A stretch of 64,000 nt of DNA from Dentipellis sp. KUC8613 (GCA_002286715.1 NSJX01000001.1:187835-251834); one strand, 5' to 3'; numbered from the stretch's first letter, positions 1 through 12,030 are shown. Notes: generated from the letters alone by a model not told the origin. Numbers and translations: made by a program.

Positions 1-465
1 TGTTTGCAGAGAGATGGGGCACTCACAAGCCAAAATACACGCATTAAACCCCGCGAAACCGTGATCCAGAAGCTCCTTCCCCAAGTCATCGAACAGCGTC
101 TGCTGCGAACAGTAGCCGGGCTCGTCGCGCGGGCCCGCGGACCAGTAGCTCTTGTCGAAGCTGAACGCCATCGTCTTGCGCTCGGTGGCGCGCGCCTTTT
201 CCTGAGAGGAGCCGGCCTCGGGCGGGTCGAGGAACGTTTGGTTGCCCTGCATTCGAATGAGCGGCTTCGCGCCGCGCGCGAGCTCTGTGCATCACACCAC
301 GCGAAATACAGATAATAGTCGCAGCAGAGGACGAGCATAAAGGACACGGGCGTGAAAGTGAGCAAACGGGATGAGTACGCGAGGGCCGGAGGCAAACGCA
401 CCTCGCGAGTTGAGCGGGCGACATCGCACAACGACCTTGATGTTTCCGTCGCCGTGGTCGGCCAT
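1..465 (-). CDS. kinesin-3 family motor, N-terminal part (partial, runs off the left edge)
   Basis: This is the beginning of the motor domain of a microtubule plus-end motor of the Unc104/KIF1 (kinesin-3) type, which carries vesicles and endosomes in fungal hyphae. Reading from the ATG at 465, exon 1 (465-402) gives MADHGDGNIKVVVRCRPLNSR and exon 2 (284-27) continues ELARGAKPLIRMQGNQ and then the core strand TMAFSFDKSYWS and GFNACILA. The 401-285 intron has GTGCGT and CAG ends. Exon 2 stops at a GTGAGT donor just where the P-loop (GQTGSGK) would follow, so the nucleotide-binding site lies outside the window. The order of motifs matches the first ~110 residues of kinesin motors. The assignment to kinesin-3 rests on the form of the N-terminal strand and the AFSFDKSYWS segment, and is less certain than kinesin itself. 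Confidence 0.88.
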
Positions 466-830
466 AACTTAGCGCGCGTGCCCGTCTATATTTCAATCAG
501 TCTTTGGAAGGATAGTTGGGAGGAAAGAGAAAGAGAGAAGGAGGGAGAGCTCGGCGCGAGCAGGGTGGCAGGAGGAGAACAAGCAGCAAGCTGAGGCCGT
601 TCACCTGCTACTTTCCTTTTTGGGTGTCCGGGGGTGTGGCTTTACGCGGTTGGATAGGAAACCGCCTCCCGATCCATCCAATTTCTCGACGGTTTCTCGA
701 TCGCCCGCACAATCCTGCCCCTTTCTGTCCGCAAAAAAGGCACAAAATGATGTGCAATAGAACTGGTATTACAGGCATTATACTATGGGTACACGGGCTA
801 CTTTTATACGGTACATGAACAGGGAGATCA
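466..830. other. intergenic stretch between kinesin and IMP3
   Basis: This is the upstream region of the kinesin gene and the downstream region of IMP3, which are transcribed in the same direction. It contains purine-rich runs near 520-600 (GAGAAAGAGAGAAGGAGGG on the plus strand, so pyrimidine-rich on the coding strand), as is common upstream of fungal start sites. No convincing gene was seen. Confidence 0.6.
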
Positions 831-1639
831 CTATAGCAGATCGAAGTCGTCGAGCTGCAAAGAATGGGTTAGCCGTGAATATCATGAGTATGGACTTGCA
901 GCATACCTCGTCGTTGTAGGCCATGATGGTCCGCTTGAGCTTAGAGGTGTCAACCCAGGTGACGAAGTCTTCCAGATGTCTGCAGAGAGTTGAGTAAACG
1001 CCGGGTCTACATGCAGCACAACGTACCGCGTAACCATATACGCTGGGTCGGTGATGGTGTCTGGGCCGACACGAACATGGCCCTGCTCGATAAATTTTAC
1101 TGCCTAGATGTTGGAATGAGCATATGAACAGCTGTCCATGTCAGGAGTCCATGCGTACCGCACTGACGGTCTGCGCCATCTTGGAGGTAACCATGATCAC
1201 GGCTAGTCGCCTGCGGCAGAAGGCAGCGACCGTAAGTTTGTTGTCGACATCGCTGAGCTTCGCCTGAGAGTTGAGCACGCCCATATCATAGAGCTTGGAC
1301 AGAATTTGTCCTTCCAGGCGTGATCGAAATGGGTCCTGCGCGGGGAGAAGGGAGATGCGGTGTGCCAGCGATCTCAGCGAGCCGCAGAGTTTGTTGTATC
1401 TGGTTGGGAAAGATGAGCGTCATGAGCTAGAAGGAGGAAGGAACAGACGAACTTGTGGTAATCCTCTCGATCTTGGATGTGATACCGGCGCATAACCTTA
1501 ATCTCGCGCAGATTGGCATCTTGCTTCCACTGGCAGGGTGATCAGAGAGCGAAGAGAGGTGACAGGAGAGAAGACATACGTTGAGAAAGTCGACTTTCTT
1601 GAGGAGTTTCTGCTCGTGATGCTTGAGCTGACGGACCAT
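831..1639 (-). CDS. IMP3: U3 small nucleolar ribonucleoprotein IMP3
   Basis: IMP3 binds U3 snoRNA in the SSU processome, bridges it to Mpp10, and is needed for 18S rRNA maturation in the nucleolus. The spliced minus-strand product starts [20 protein letters not shown] (exon 1, 1639-1580), then continues [20 protein letters not shown] and [20 protein letters not shown]. An S4-type RNA-binding section follows ([13 protein letters not shown], then a [24 protein letters not shown] stretch), and the end is [18 protein letters not shown] joined to LDDFDLL and a stop at 831. This conserved C-terminus and the roughly 184-residue size fit the family closely. At least five introns are present, one of them with a GTTCGT donor at the DYHKY junction. 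The gene is divergent from the LDB adaptor across about 350 bp. Confidence 0.95.
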
Positions 1640-1992
1640 GGCGGGCGAGAGAGTGAGAGAGAGAGCAAGTGAACAAGACGCGGAGACGCGAGCGGCGCGC
1701 CAACGAGCGTGCGAGTTTGGGTCCACGAATCGAAGCCAACGTCCTCGCTCCTCCATCCCCGCCCCGCCCCGCCCTCCTCCCCCCGACTCTCCTCCCGCCC
1801 CCGCCCCCCGACGTCTGCTCGCTCGTCGTCAATCCCATCGCAGTCGCTGCTCTCTCTCGACGCCCCCCGATCCGCATCGCGACCGCTAACTCGCGCTGTC
1901 CTCGTCCCCGCATCGCATGCTCGCATTTCGGTTCTCCTCGCTTTCTTCCGTCCTTGTCTCCGCCTTCTAACTTTCTCCCGTTTCTCTCCTAG
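1640..1992. promoter_or_regulatory. shared intergenic region between IMP3 and the LDB adaptor
   Basis: The two start codons face away from each other across 353 bp, so this is probably a bidirectional promoter. The plus strand is strongly C/T-rich (about 1750-1990), typical of fungal core promoters and 5' leaders. A TCTCCTAG sequence immediately before the plus-strand ATG at 1993 looks like a splice acceptor, so the LDB transcript may carry a 5'-UTR intron. No TATA box was recognised. Confidence 0.5.
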
Positions 1993-4900
1993 ATGAATGG
2001 GCGTCCAGACATGATTCGACAGCAGGGCATACCACATATCTCACAAAACGTGCTTGGTATGAACCAGCCATTCCTCCCCCAACAACCATCTTCCGCCCAG
2101 CCGCCACAAGGCCAACCTCCCAACATGAACCTCGTCCAGAACTCCAATAATATCAACCCGGGGATGGGCTTTATGCAACCGGGACAGCCATCCAACGCCG
2201 CACCCAACCACCACACCCACCTCAACCAAATGCACCTTCAGCAGGCTAACCACCAACGTCACCAGCAGGCCCTGCTCCAGCAGTCTCAGAGTGCCCAGGG
2301 CATCAGCCAGCAGCCTCCGACAGCACCCACCGTACCCCATCTGAACGGCATCGGCCAGGTTGGTTTTCCTGGGAACATGATGCCTGGCCAGCCTAACGTC
2401 CCCCGACGCGTCGTGTCCCAAACTCATCCCGGTGCTCTTTCTCCCGGCGGGCCCATGAATGCCATGCATCCCGGGCCCCAGGGCATGGTCGGCATGCCGA
2501 TGAATATGGGTCCTGGAATGGCTATCCCGCGACAGCAGCAGCCTCCGATGAATATGCGTGCGCCACTTCCCAACCAGCAGCAGCCAATGCCGGGGCATAT
2601 GTCCCCGCAGAATGCGATGAATGTGCGCACGAGTCACAGTATGCCTAACATGCCGCAAGGTATGCCTCGGAACACCTCCACGCAGCCTGGGATGATGGGC
2701 AATATGCCTCCGGGGCAGCCGCATCCCTCTGGCATGCCTCCGCCCTTTCAAAACCACATGGCCCGCCAGCAACCACCGATGGGCTCTTCTCCGCGACCGA
2801 ATGGCCATGCGCCGTCATTGAGCCAGCAGGGCAATCCGCAGATGCCACAGTCGATGGACCGTGCACGTATCTCTGCCTCAGATCCTCCGATGTACATGAA
2901 CTTCCAGAACCCGCAGTTCAATCCGAACATGGGCGGGAACAATGGAAATATCTCACATCCTCCTAACCGAATACAAGGTGCAGGTCCATCCAACCCGCAG
3001 TTCGCATTCGGAGGCCCATCTTCTACGCCGCCAAATGCACACCCGGACGCGATGCAGAACGTTCAAGGCGGCGGCCCGCCTAGCGTCATCACCCCCGCAC
3101 AGCAACTTGCGCACATGAATCCAGGAGGCGCGCCTGGTCCCGGTGGACCTGGCGAGGGATATCCTCCACAATTCGGTGGCATGCCTCCGCCTCCTCAGGC
3201 AGGGCCGCCGCAAGGGCCGCCTGGTGGACCTCCCCCGCCTCCCGGTCATCAGCAGCCTCATCAACAGCAGCAAGCACCGCAGCCACCCAGACCGCAATCG
3301 CGACAACGCCACCCCACTCCCCATCTCTCCCCTCGACACTCACAAGAGCAGATGAACGGCCACATGGTCCATCCCGCGCGCCCGCCCTCACAGCCGCAAC
3401 AACACACGCCTGGGCGTCCTCCGTCGCAGCAGTCCGGTGCAGGTCCGTCGCGAACGCCCAGGGTGGCAACTGCGACGCTGCCACCGAACGCCACTCTCCT
3501 TCAAGGAAGGCCACTGAATATCGGTGGCCCACCTTCCTCACAACCTCCGCAACCTAGCCCTGCGCACGGACAGCTATCACTTCAAGGAGGCTCCCCATCG
3601 TCAGCGATGCCGCCTGGGTCGATGCCGATGGGCATGCATCCGATTATGCCCCCACAGCCTGCGGGTACACCACCTGATGGTAGCATTGTGGGCCGAGGAC
3701 CGCTGTCTGTGGGATCTGCGCTCCCGCGGCCTGTTACGCAGTATGTGGCGTGCAGACATGCGCATTTCACGTGAACTGAATCTTATCTCTCCCAGGGCTC
3801 CGCCAATTGGTGCGGGGCAGGCGATCGTGCGGATATTGCAGCTGAGTGGCTTGCTGGCGGCAGAAAGCGCGGCAGCACAGGTGGGTATCAGTGCTCATAT
3901 ACGCATGGCTTTTTTGCTGATGGTGGTGTTGTAGCGATTACACTTATCCTATTGGGACGAGCTCGTGAAGGATTTCTTTCTGGAGGCGGCACAGATGAAG
4001 CTCATGCTCTGGAAAGATAACCAGAGGAATGAAGCGAAAGTATTTGGTACGTGCCACCTGGACAGTTCCAAGAGCTTTTACTCACTCGCAGTGACAGATG
4101 TAACAACACCAATTTTGCCCCGATTTTTTCTTGTCACCAGCCAATCTGGCGTGCGCACGATGTCTCTGACACTCGACGGCGCGCAGGAGCGGCTTTTCGC
4201 GCATAACCACGCAGTTGTGGAATGCGTTTCTGCGATCTGGACATACAGGTACTCGAGCGGCTACATCGTGACCCTTCGTGGCCCTCTTCGTGTGGAGGTT
4301 GTCGCCATCCCGACACCGCTCATGAGCGGCGCGTCCTCGCAGTCGGCATCGAACCCGAACTACACGCTCAAGATCCAAAACTTCGACTTCGACTCGCGCA
4401 AGTACGAGCGCCACGTCTCGCTCGACGCGGTCTCCGGCCAGCGCATCTCGGATCCGCCGAAGACGCCCCGCGTCACGAACGCATCGACGCCGACGCTGAA
4501 TGGCACGCCCGGCGGAAAAAGAGTGGTGGATGAGGACAAGTTCGACGAGCAGCCGAGGATGGTGTACGACCGCGCGAGTCTCCCCGCCGAGCCTGTCAAC
4601 TCGTTTGGCATCCCGCAGGCGACTATGCGATGTCTTGAGGTATGTCACTCCATGCTGTCACCTGTGTTTAAAACCCAAAACTCAAATGTACGCGCGCCTT
4701 GCAGCTCGCGGAGAGTGTCGTCGGCATGTCCGACCTCATTCAGTTTTCGAACCAACATAGCGTCGGGCCGATTGGTGTGTCTTATCGTGATAAGCGCGTC
4801 TGGGAGCCTCGCTAACGTCCCGCGCCTTATCCTTATCATAGACGCCCTCAGAGACTTTGCCCAGCAGATCCGCGAGTCCCATGGCCTGAATCCCGCCAAC

Positions 4901-5326
4901 GGACTCCTGCCGGGCGTCGGCCTGCCCCCAGGGCAATTCAACCTCGAAGCCCTCAACGGCGCGCAGGCCAACACCAACTCCCTAACGCTGTATCCACCCA
5001 CACCGGCCCCGTCCGCGCTCGGCGGCCCACAGCCGCCGCAGCAACAGCAGACGCCGTCGTCCATCCAGCAGGGCATGCCCGGGCCCGCGTCGAACGCGCC
5101 CTCGCCGGACAAGCCCAAGGGCACGCCGAAGCCCGCGCACGCGCCCAACCCCGCCGGCTCGAGCGGCGCCCCGACGAACGCGACGTCCACGCCCTCGATG
5201 GCAACCGCGTCGCTCAAGCGCAAGGCGCAGAGCTCGGAGACCGCGTCCCCCACGACGGCGAACTCAGAGCAGCCCCCGCCGAAGCGCCCTGCGCGCAAAC
5301 GCGGGCGCACGAACGCGGGCGGATGA
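1993..5326 (+). CDS. LIM-domain-binding (LDB/SEUSS-type) transcriptional adaptor
   Basis: This is a non-DNA-binding nuclear adaptor that dimerises and links transcription factors, related to animal LDB1/Chip, plant SEUSS and fungal Adn/Mfg1 proteins that act in morphogenesis and flocculation. Splicing as 1993-3740, 3796-3880, 3935-4046, 4092-4639, 4705-4774 and 4842-5326 stays in frame and gives 1015 residues. Residues 1 to about 585 are Pro/Gln/Met/Asn-rich low complexity. The LDB domain follows from about 590: IVRILQLSGLLAA, HLSYWDELVKDFFLEAAQMK, LWKDNQRNEAKVF, PILPRFFLVTSQSGVRTM and YTLKIQNFDFDS, ending near MRCLELAESVVGMSDLIQFS. The C-terminal tail is Pro/Ser/Ala-rich and ends in a basic KRPARKRGR stretch that could be a nuclear localisation signal. 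All five introns are 45-67 bp. Which fungal subfamily it belongs to is not resolved. Confidence 0.9.
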
Positions 5327-6269
5327 CGTGCCTGCGCCTTTCCCCCGCCGTTGTGGTTGTGGTTGTGGTCGTGGTTGTGGTGGTTGTGTGTGTGCTTCCT
5401 GCGCTGCTGTCCCTGCTCGCCGCGGTATATTTGTCTCCCGATTTTGTCACCAGCATAGATATTGTATTCTACGTCCTAGTCATCCTCGTTTCTTGCAGCT
5501 CAGCCCCGCGGGATTGTTATATGTTTTATCAGTGTCTTATTTATGCACCCATCCCCCCCTGTAGTGTACGCTCCGGACCCGCAGTGACCCAAACGCATCT
5601 TCGTCTTTGCTTTTGCTGTTTTGCTTCCGTTAATTTTTGGTTCCGGGACTCGGTGCTCCGTGCTCAGTACTCACAGCCTGCGTGCGTGAGCACTTGGGGT
5701 GAAGTGTCATGTCGATGGCCAGGCGAGGCCGTGCGCGTGCGTTCTTGTCCGGTGTCGGTGTCATGCACATGTATCACTGCATGCGTGCAAGCATTACTCA
5801 GTACTGTACGTACCTCCGCAGACGGCCCGTGCAGTGCGAATGGGGTTCGATCGCTCTCGCTCTCGTAAATCTCGCGCGCCGATCAGTATGACGCACCCTG
5901 GATAGTACTTTGTCGACTTGTCGAGTTGGCCCTAGCACGGTTCATCATGATCAAAGTAGCAGATATGTATAGATACTTAAATATGGAATAGCGTGCTGAG
6001 GGCGAACAGGATCAGACGAGCGCAGGAGGAGCGGGAGAAAATGTCAGGGCGAGGCGGTGGACCGGAAAATAAAGGAACAGCATAAGTAGGAGTAGGCCGT
6101 GTCATCCTAGGCTAGTGACATAAGTATGCATAAAATGAAAACCTGCCGTTCGACGTGTAAGAATGGGCGCTCGACGCCAGGCATGGAACGCAGCCAACAT
6201 TAATAGTGTACAGGCCGGAGCCGCCACTCACAGGCGGGATCCGCACGCGCACGCTGCGCTGCAGCGTGC
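5327..6269. other. convergent 3' region between the LDB adaptor and the desaturase
   Basis: Both flanking genes end here, so it should hold two 3' UTRs. A GTGGTT-type simple repeat lies at its start (listed separately). The plus strand is T-rich after 5430, as expected of a fungal 3' UTR. The open frames that cross it have simple-repeat composition and no recognisable domain. Confidence 0.6.
5350..5393. repeat. (GTGGTT)n-like microsatellite
   Basis: There are about seven imperfect copies of GTGGTT/GTCGTG followed by a short (GT)n run. It begins 24 bp after the LDB stop codon, so it is probably in that gene's 3' UTR. Confidence 0.85.
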
Positions 6270-8043
6270 TCAAGGGCCGTCTGCCGCACATGCGCCCGGT
6301 GACTCCTGCACGCCGCCATCACGGCCCTGTCCAAGGGACGCCGTGCGATCTATGATGTGCAGGCGCTGCCAGGGAGGGATGGCGGCCTCGGAGACGTGCT
6401 CCACGCCGCCGCGCAGCACCCCCACGCGCATGCCTGCCAGGAGCTGTGCGTAGTCAGGAATGTAGTTAGCCTCGCTGCACTCCGCCCGGAGGGTCATGGC
6501 GGCCTTGGCCCGCGTGGTACTCACGTTGTGTGCTGCGTTCGAGTGGTTGTACACGCCGCCGAAGAAGGCAGGCGTGGCGTCCTTGCCGCGGTATGATATT
6601 AGGAGCGCCCGGCCGCCGGGGTGGTCGTCGAGGAAGTGGGAAGCGTCGTGGATGAACCCCGAGACGAGGATGAGCGGGTGGGAAGCAGCGCGAGCCTGGA
6701 CTGCGTAGAAGGGGCGCATGAGAAAAAGAATGGGATGGGGGTTTTGGCTCACGCACACTCGTCCCAGCCAATCACCGGCAGATCCTTCGGATCGGGGGGC
6801 GGCCGGAGTCCGTCCTGCTCCTTCTTCAGCTGTTTGAGTTGCATTGTCAGCTGTCCCATGCGGACCTCCTCGTCAGGAAAGACTTTCAGGTGCGATGCGA
6901 AGCCCAGGTATGCGCACAGCGCGATGAACCACTTCGTTGGGTCGTACTGGTACCATCTGACTGCATTGCGGTAGTCCATCGGGAACTGATGATGGAAGTT
7001 GTGATAGCCTTCGCCGAGAGTCAGCAGCGCCGTCACGAAATGGTCCCGAGGCGTCAGTCGGTCGTCATACGTCGTCTCCCCGAACCAATGAGCAACGGAG
7101 TTTACGCTGAATACAGACTACACGTGGAGTTAGAGGTAAAACAATTAGAAGCTGGCTTGCGAAGGAGAGAGAAGAGAAGCATACATGATGTACACAGGTC
7201 AGTCTCATGCATCCCGCGTAGAAGAAGCCGCCGCGCCAATCACCCCAGATATAGCCAGGGATGCAAGTCGGGAGGATCAGCCCAAAGAGAAATGCAATAT
7301 AAAAATACCAGCGATGCTGCCACGCAACGACAGGATTACGTAGCAGGTCGCTGACGTCCGTTTTACCAGGTTTCACGGTCGGGTTGACGAGCATCCATCC
7401 TATATGGGTGTACCAGAAGCCATTTTGCGCACCGTAGGGGTCGAGATGGGTGTCGGTATATCTAGGACAGGACGTTGAGGTAAATTCAGGGTGAAAGGAA
7501 TTTTGTGACGTACCGATGATGAGACCGGTGACCACGAGCCCACCAACGAACAGAGCCTTGAATAGCCCCCCCACCAATTATTGCCAGGAAGTATTGAAGA
7601 GGTACAGAAGCGTTGTAGGATCGATGCGACCATAACCTGTGATATCCTAGACGAATATTGGCAAGCGTTTTACATACGGAGAGCGGGCCAGCATACCAGC
7701 AGTGATTCCTGTGAAATGGTTCGTCACGGTCTAAGCGAGGCAAGTGAGTCCACTTACCGAGCATATTCAAAAGGTAGCACCACATGCAAAGCAAGAGCGT
7801 TTTCCATTGTAGTTTCGTGGTGCAGGCACCGTAGAATGCAAGAAGGGGCAGAAGTGTGACAATGGCCAAGTTGAACCATCGGATCCGTAGAAGCAGAGGC
7901 TTGATCGGAATCCCACGAAACAAAGACCCTCTGTTGTCCTGAGTACCGTGGTCAGCGGCAGTGGGTCGGAGTAGACTTTCTTGTTCAGGTTCCGACGAAG
8001 GCCTTCGAAGTTGTGGGCCCCGGTCAGAAGTGTCGACCTCCAT
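6270..8043 (-). CDS. OLE1: Delta-9 acyl-CoA desaturase with C-terminal cytochrome b5 domain
   Basis: This ER membrane enzyme inserts the Delta-9 double bond into palmitoyl- and stearoyl-CoA using O2 and electrons from its own cytochrome b5 domain. The minus-strand product from the ATG at 8043 starts [14 protein letters not shown] and has a hydrophobic pair near [20 protein letters not shown]. The three histidine boxes are visible: [35 protein letters not shown] and [16 protein letters not shown]. After [17 protein letters not shown] and [12 protein letters not shown] the chain splices into a cytochrome b5 domain, with the heme ligands in [17 protein letters not shown] and [10 protein letters not shown]. 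It ends CAADGP at 6270. Very short exons surround the first His box. An in-frame upstream ATG at 8148 would add 35 residues; 8043 is preferred because the added part resembles nothing. The gene is head to head with the CFA synthase. Confidence 0.95.
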
Positions 8044-10005
8044 GTTCGAAGTTGGGAGTCGAATGGAGAAAACGACTTGACTGGCTGGCGGAGGAGAAGC
8101 GAATAGCGGCGCTAGAGGCAATGCCCGAAGATATAAGTCCCAATGCAATCTCCCAAGATGAGGTCGTCCATTATCATCTCGGGGGAAATGATTTTACACG
8201 AGCATGTCGGTTGGTCCAAGAAGCCGGCACGCTGATGAGACACCTGCAATGCGAACACACGGCGAGAGTATCCTTACCACATGTCGACCGAGAGTGTATG
8301 CCGTCGGATAGTGGAACAGTGCCTTGGCTCTCGGACGCCGCTGATGAAGATTGACCCTCAGAAGAGACCACGGTCAAAAATACCGGGCAAGGGTCCTTCT
8401 GTGAGAAACAGCAACACGAGGTCACGGAGAGTCCGGCTCAGGTTGGCCGGAATGGAATAACAACGGAAGGAAGCAGTTTCCCGACGAGATTCTTGCCGAG
8501 ACCAAGTCGGCCTTGGTCAAGTGAATTTGGCTGTGAAATCGCCGTCTGATCTTGTATGATGACGAGGTCGTTGGCACTGCAGTCCTATAATTAAATTCTA
8601 CATAGCCATAGGATTGTAAGGGGATGCCAACATACAATTTCTATGACAGCGCACATCATTGCGGTCCACAGTGCCTCGTGGGTGTCATGGGCTTGAGGTG
8701 TCCTGCAATTGAATCGTCAAAGAACTTACTTACGGCAGTAAAGGACAGAAGCTAGCGCTGCCAAAACGTTGCAATTGAGAGAAGGCGTGGGAAGCACGCG
8801 CCAAACACGGGCCATCGCATTGTTTGTCCGCACGCCCGACGGAATTCAGTTCATCGTTCACTACGGTACCGTCGCGTACTTAGTGCTAGTAATCACTGCT
8901 GTTCGTCGCGCTCGGACGGTCTCTATTTTTTTTATCACACGCTGTATAGTGTAACGTGCCTGTAAGCACGTTTTGATCTCTTTTTCTGTCGCCTGATGAT
9001 TTTCTTATGCGATGACCTCAGGCAGACCCCCCGAGCCAGCACGCCAGCGAGTGATCATCATGCAACTTTGTATCCCGATCTGGGCCGGGAGCCGTCAACT
9101 CCACGAACATACTCCTTGTGCGATCTTTGTTTTGCCGGATATCAAGGTTTGACTAGACAGGCCCGAACCGCTGTCAACAGAAGGTCGTCGATTTCGAAGG
9201 TTTAGCGAGAAGGTTTAGCGATCTCTGGTCCACCTTGCACTCCGCGTCATATATTCTTCGCCCAGTCGAAAGGAACTTTGGTCATCTAGGTATATGAGCC
9301 TGGGCATGTTGCACCTTGCAGTCGGCCAGAGACCTCCACGCAGTTCTGCCCGATAGTCCGACAGTAGGCCGCCGGTATCTCATTAACATCCGTATGCTCG
9401 TGTCTCGCCAAAACCCCCAGAGTATCTTGCTATGAACAATATGAATTTGCATTGGCAATCTCCTCAATCTGTGGTCTATTTCTTTCCGTGCCGACGAGGG
9501 GCGTCCGCCATCGCAACATGGTTGATATCACATCGGATCTCCCTCGGTGACCTCCTTTACAGGCTGGACCACTTGCTTTCCCTCCTGAACCCGTGTACCA
9601 TTTCTCAGACCTCGTGGCTGACTTCCGTCCACCTACGAGCTATGTGTGTGAAATAACGGTAGTATGGCTCAGGTTTCCACCGGCGTGTAGATGATTACCT
9701 ATTTCTATATCTCGCTTCCAGCTGAGTTTGAGGAGGAGATGGAGACGGAAACCTTTCCGCGCCGGCACGATACCCACGCGACGGTTATCATGGCATGGGG
9801 CCCTGGACATCGTGCTCTGGTGCCCATCCTAGCCCGTGATGCGGTGCGTCGTGTTAATACCTATCTCTGTATCGGTGTCCTCACTCCCAGGGACATGTGC
9901 CGGATCAAGGTCATCGTTCGCCACCTGTGCGGTGGTCTTGCTTAAGAGCAGCCAGAAGCGAAGCAGAATGTTTGTCCGCGCCCCTTCGAAAATTCTCAGC
10001 CCACC
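8044..10005. other. about 2 kb divergent intergenic region (desaturase / CFA synthase)
   Basis: This is the shared upstream region of two lipid genes pointing away from each other. It carries several short open frames on both strands (for example 9691-9945 on plus), but none shows a domain, a splice pattern or a coding-like composition that I can defend. It is unusually long for this compact genome, so it may hold extended regulation of both genes, a non-coding RNA or a decayed gene. Confidence 0.5.
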
Positions 10006-12030
10006 ATGGAGCAACCCTCAGCACTGCAGCACCCACTTCCATCGATCTCTCTATATGGCATCACGTCGAGCCTTACATCTTCCTTACCGAATTATCACTC
10101 GTCCCTGGCTACCTTTGGTGTGTCTTACTTTGTCGTGCATCTATGCCTTCGCTTACGATGCTTCTACAGCACGAGACTCTATCATTCGAACTCTCAAGCA
10201 GTCCCTCACCATCGGGTGTCTTGAAATTCAGGACTACCGTGGAGTATCTCGTTGTGGCAATTTCGATGGCAAAACCAACGTTATCCATATGAAGGTGCTC
10301 AATGAGCATTTTTGGACTCAAGTCCTGATGTAAGTAGGCGGTATTCGAAAAGCACCGGATGTGGCACTTACCGCGTTTTCAATGACAGACGGGGTGATCT
10401 TGGCTGTGAGTTTCCCTTCACTGTCGCTCCGTTCTTTCTTGACATCATCGGGCGTAGTCAGTGAGGCGTACATGATGGGCGACGTCCAGGTCGACGACTT
10501 GAAAGGAGTCATGAAGGTACGCCCGTCCCCACGAGGCTGGTCAAATATATCTAACAGGGACGAAGTTATGGTTGGAAAATGAATCCGGCATGGCCAATTT
10601 GACCTCAACTATAGGGCGCGTTTCCTCGGCAATGTCCGGTGTCTGGAACGCACTGTTCGGCCAGACGCGTTCCAACGCACGGCTCAATGCGATAGCCAGT
10701 TATGACCAGTCCAATGAGCTATTCAAGGTGAGACCCCCAGTCTCTATGGGTTCTGCCGCATACACAGTCCCCGCTGATCCTTCTTGATAAGACGTTCCTA
10801 AGTCGGGACATGATGTATTCTTGCGCCCTGTGGGGAGACGAAGAAGGTGGGGTGCGTGGTGATCTGACCGGCCGAAAGCAAGAACACCACGACTTGGAAT
10901 CTGCCCAACTACGGAAGATTCACCATGTCCTGCGCAAGGCGCGTGTCAAGCCTGGTTCAAGAGTTCTAGAAGTTGGGTCTGGATGGGGCAGCATGGCCAT
11001 AGAGGTGTGTGTATCCTCGCTGGAGCGAACAGCCTGACGGAAGCCGTGGAAATAACATCTCTTCACACGATAGGCTGCGCGCTCTTATGGGTGTCAAGTG
11101 GACACGCTTACGCTCTCAATTGAGCAGAAAAAGCTCGCAGAAGAACGTATCGCCGCGGCAGGCCTGCAGGATCAAATCCGCGTTCATTTGATGGACTATC
11201 GCGAGCTCCCAGCCGACTTCGAAAAGGCATTTGACGCCTTCATCAGTATAGAGATGCTTGAGGTACATAAGTCTCATCAATGTCTTAGCATTCCCACTGA
11301 CACGTGGCTACAGCACGTAGGCGCGAAGGTGAGTTGACATACTTCTGTCCGACTCCGTATATTGACGCCGCTTCGCCCAGTACTATGACACATACTTCAG
11401 GATGGTGGACTGGGCCTTGAAGCCTCATGACGCCACCGTCGTTGTCAGCTCGTCAACATTCCCGGAATCGAGATACTCAGGCTACCAGTTAAGGATTCCA
11501 TGTTATTTCGAGGGATGCATGCGCTGACCTAGGATTCTAGGGCCCAAGACTTCATGCGGAAGTACATGTGGCCAAACTCATGCCTCCCATCTGCGACGGT
11601 GTTAGTCAATGCTGCTCATGACGCGTCAAAACGCCGTTTCACGCTCGACAGCGTGGAAAACCACTCCGCCCGTAGGTCTTCTATGTCATGCGTTTTCCAG
11701 AAAGTTTGTTCAGCGGAGTACCTTCTACATTAGATTACCCACGCACCCTGCGGGAATGGGACCGCCGTCTAGACGAGAAGCTGACGCAGGACACCCTAGC
11801 AAGCGACTTCCCCAAACTCAAGGCAGACAAGGCGGCGTTCGATGCGTTCAAGAGGAAGTGGCAGTATCTATTCGCGTATGCTGGCGCGGGCTTCGCAAAG
11901 GGATATATCACTTGCCATATGCTGACGTTCATCCGCGAGGTGCGTTATTGCTGCGCCGTTTAGGCGCCCCCGATAATCCAGCCGCTCATTTCCCCTCTAA
12001 CAGCGCGATACGCCCATTTCCTGCGATTAA
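10006..12030 (+). CDS. cyclopropane-fatty-acyl-phospholipid synthase family methyltransferase
   Basis: This SAM-dependent enzyme adds a methylene or methyl group across an acyl-chain or sphingoid double bond. Eleven introns were placed with consistent phase (exons 10006-10117, 10170-10329, 10389-10405, 10458-10516, 10566-10727, 10792-11004, 11074-11262, 11314-11328, 11381-11487, 11541-11671, 11734-11939, 12004-12030), giving 465 residues. Family landmarks in order are DLGFSEAYMMGDVQVDDLK, IASYDQSNELFKTFLS, RDMMYSCALW, the SAM-binding loop RVLEVGSGWGSMAIEAA, YGCQVDTLTLSIEQ, FDAFISIEMLEHVGAKYYDT, and the tail HYPRTLREWDRRLDE with GYITCHMLTFIRER. Size and order match fungal CFA synthases. Two exons are tiny (17 and 15 bp). 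Whether the substrate is a phospholipid oleoyl chain (CFA) or a sphingoid base (C9-methyltransferase) cannot be told. The desaturase next door would make oleate. Confidence 0.9.

Noticed and set aside
2041..2808. 255-codon minus-strand open frame
   Set aside because: It is a histidine/arginine-rich shadow of the Pro/Gln-rich first exon of the LDB adaptor.
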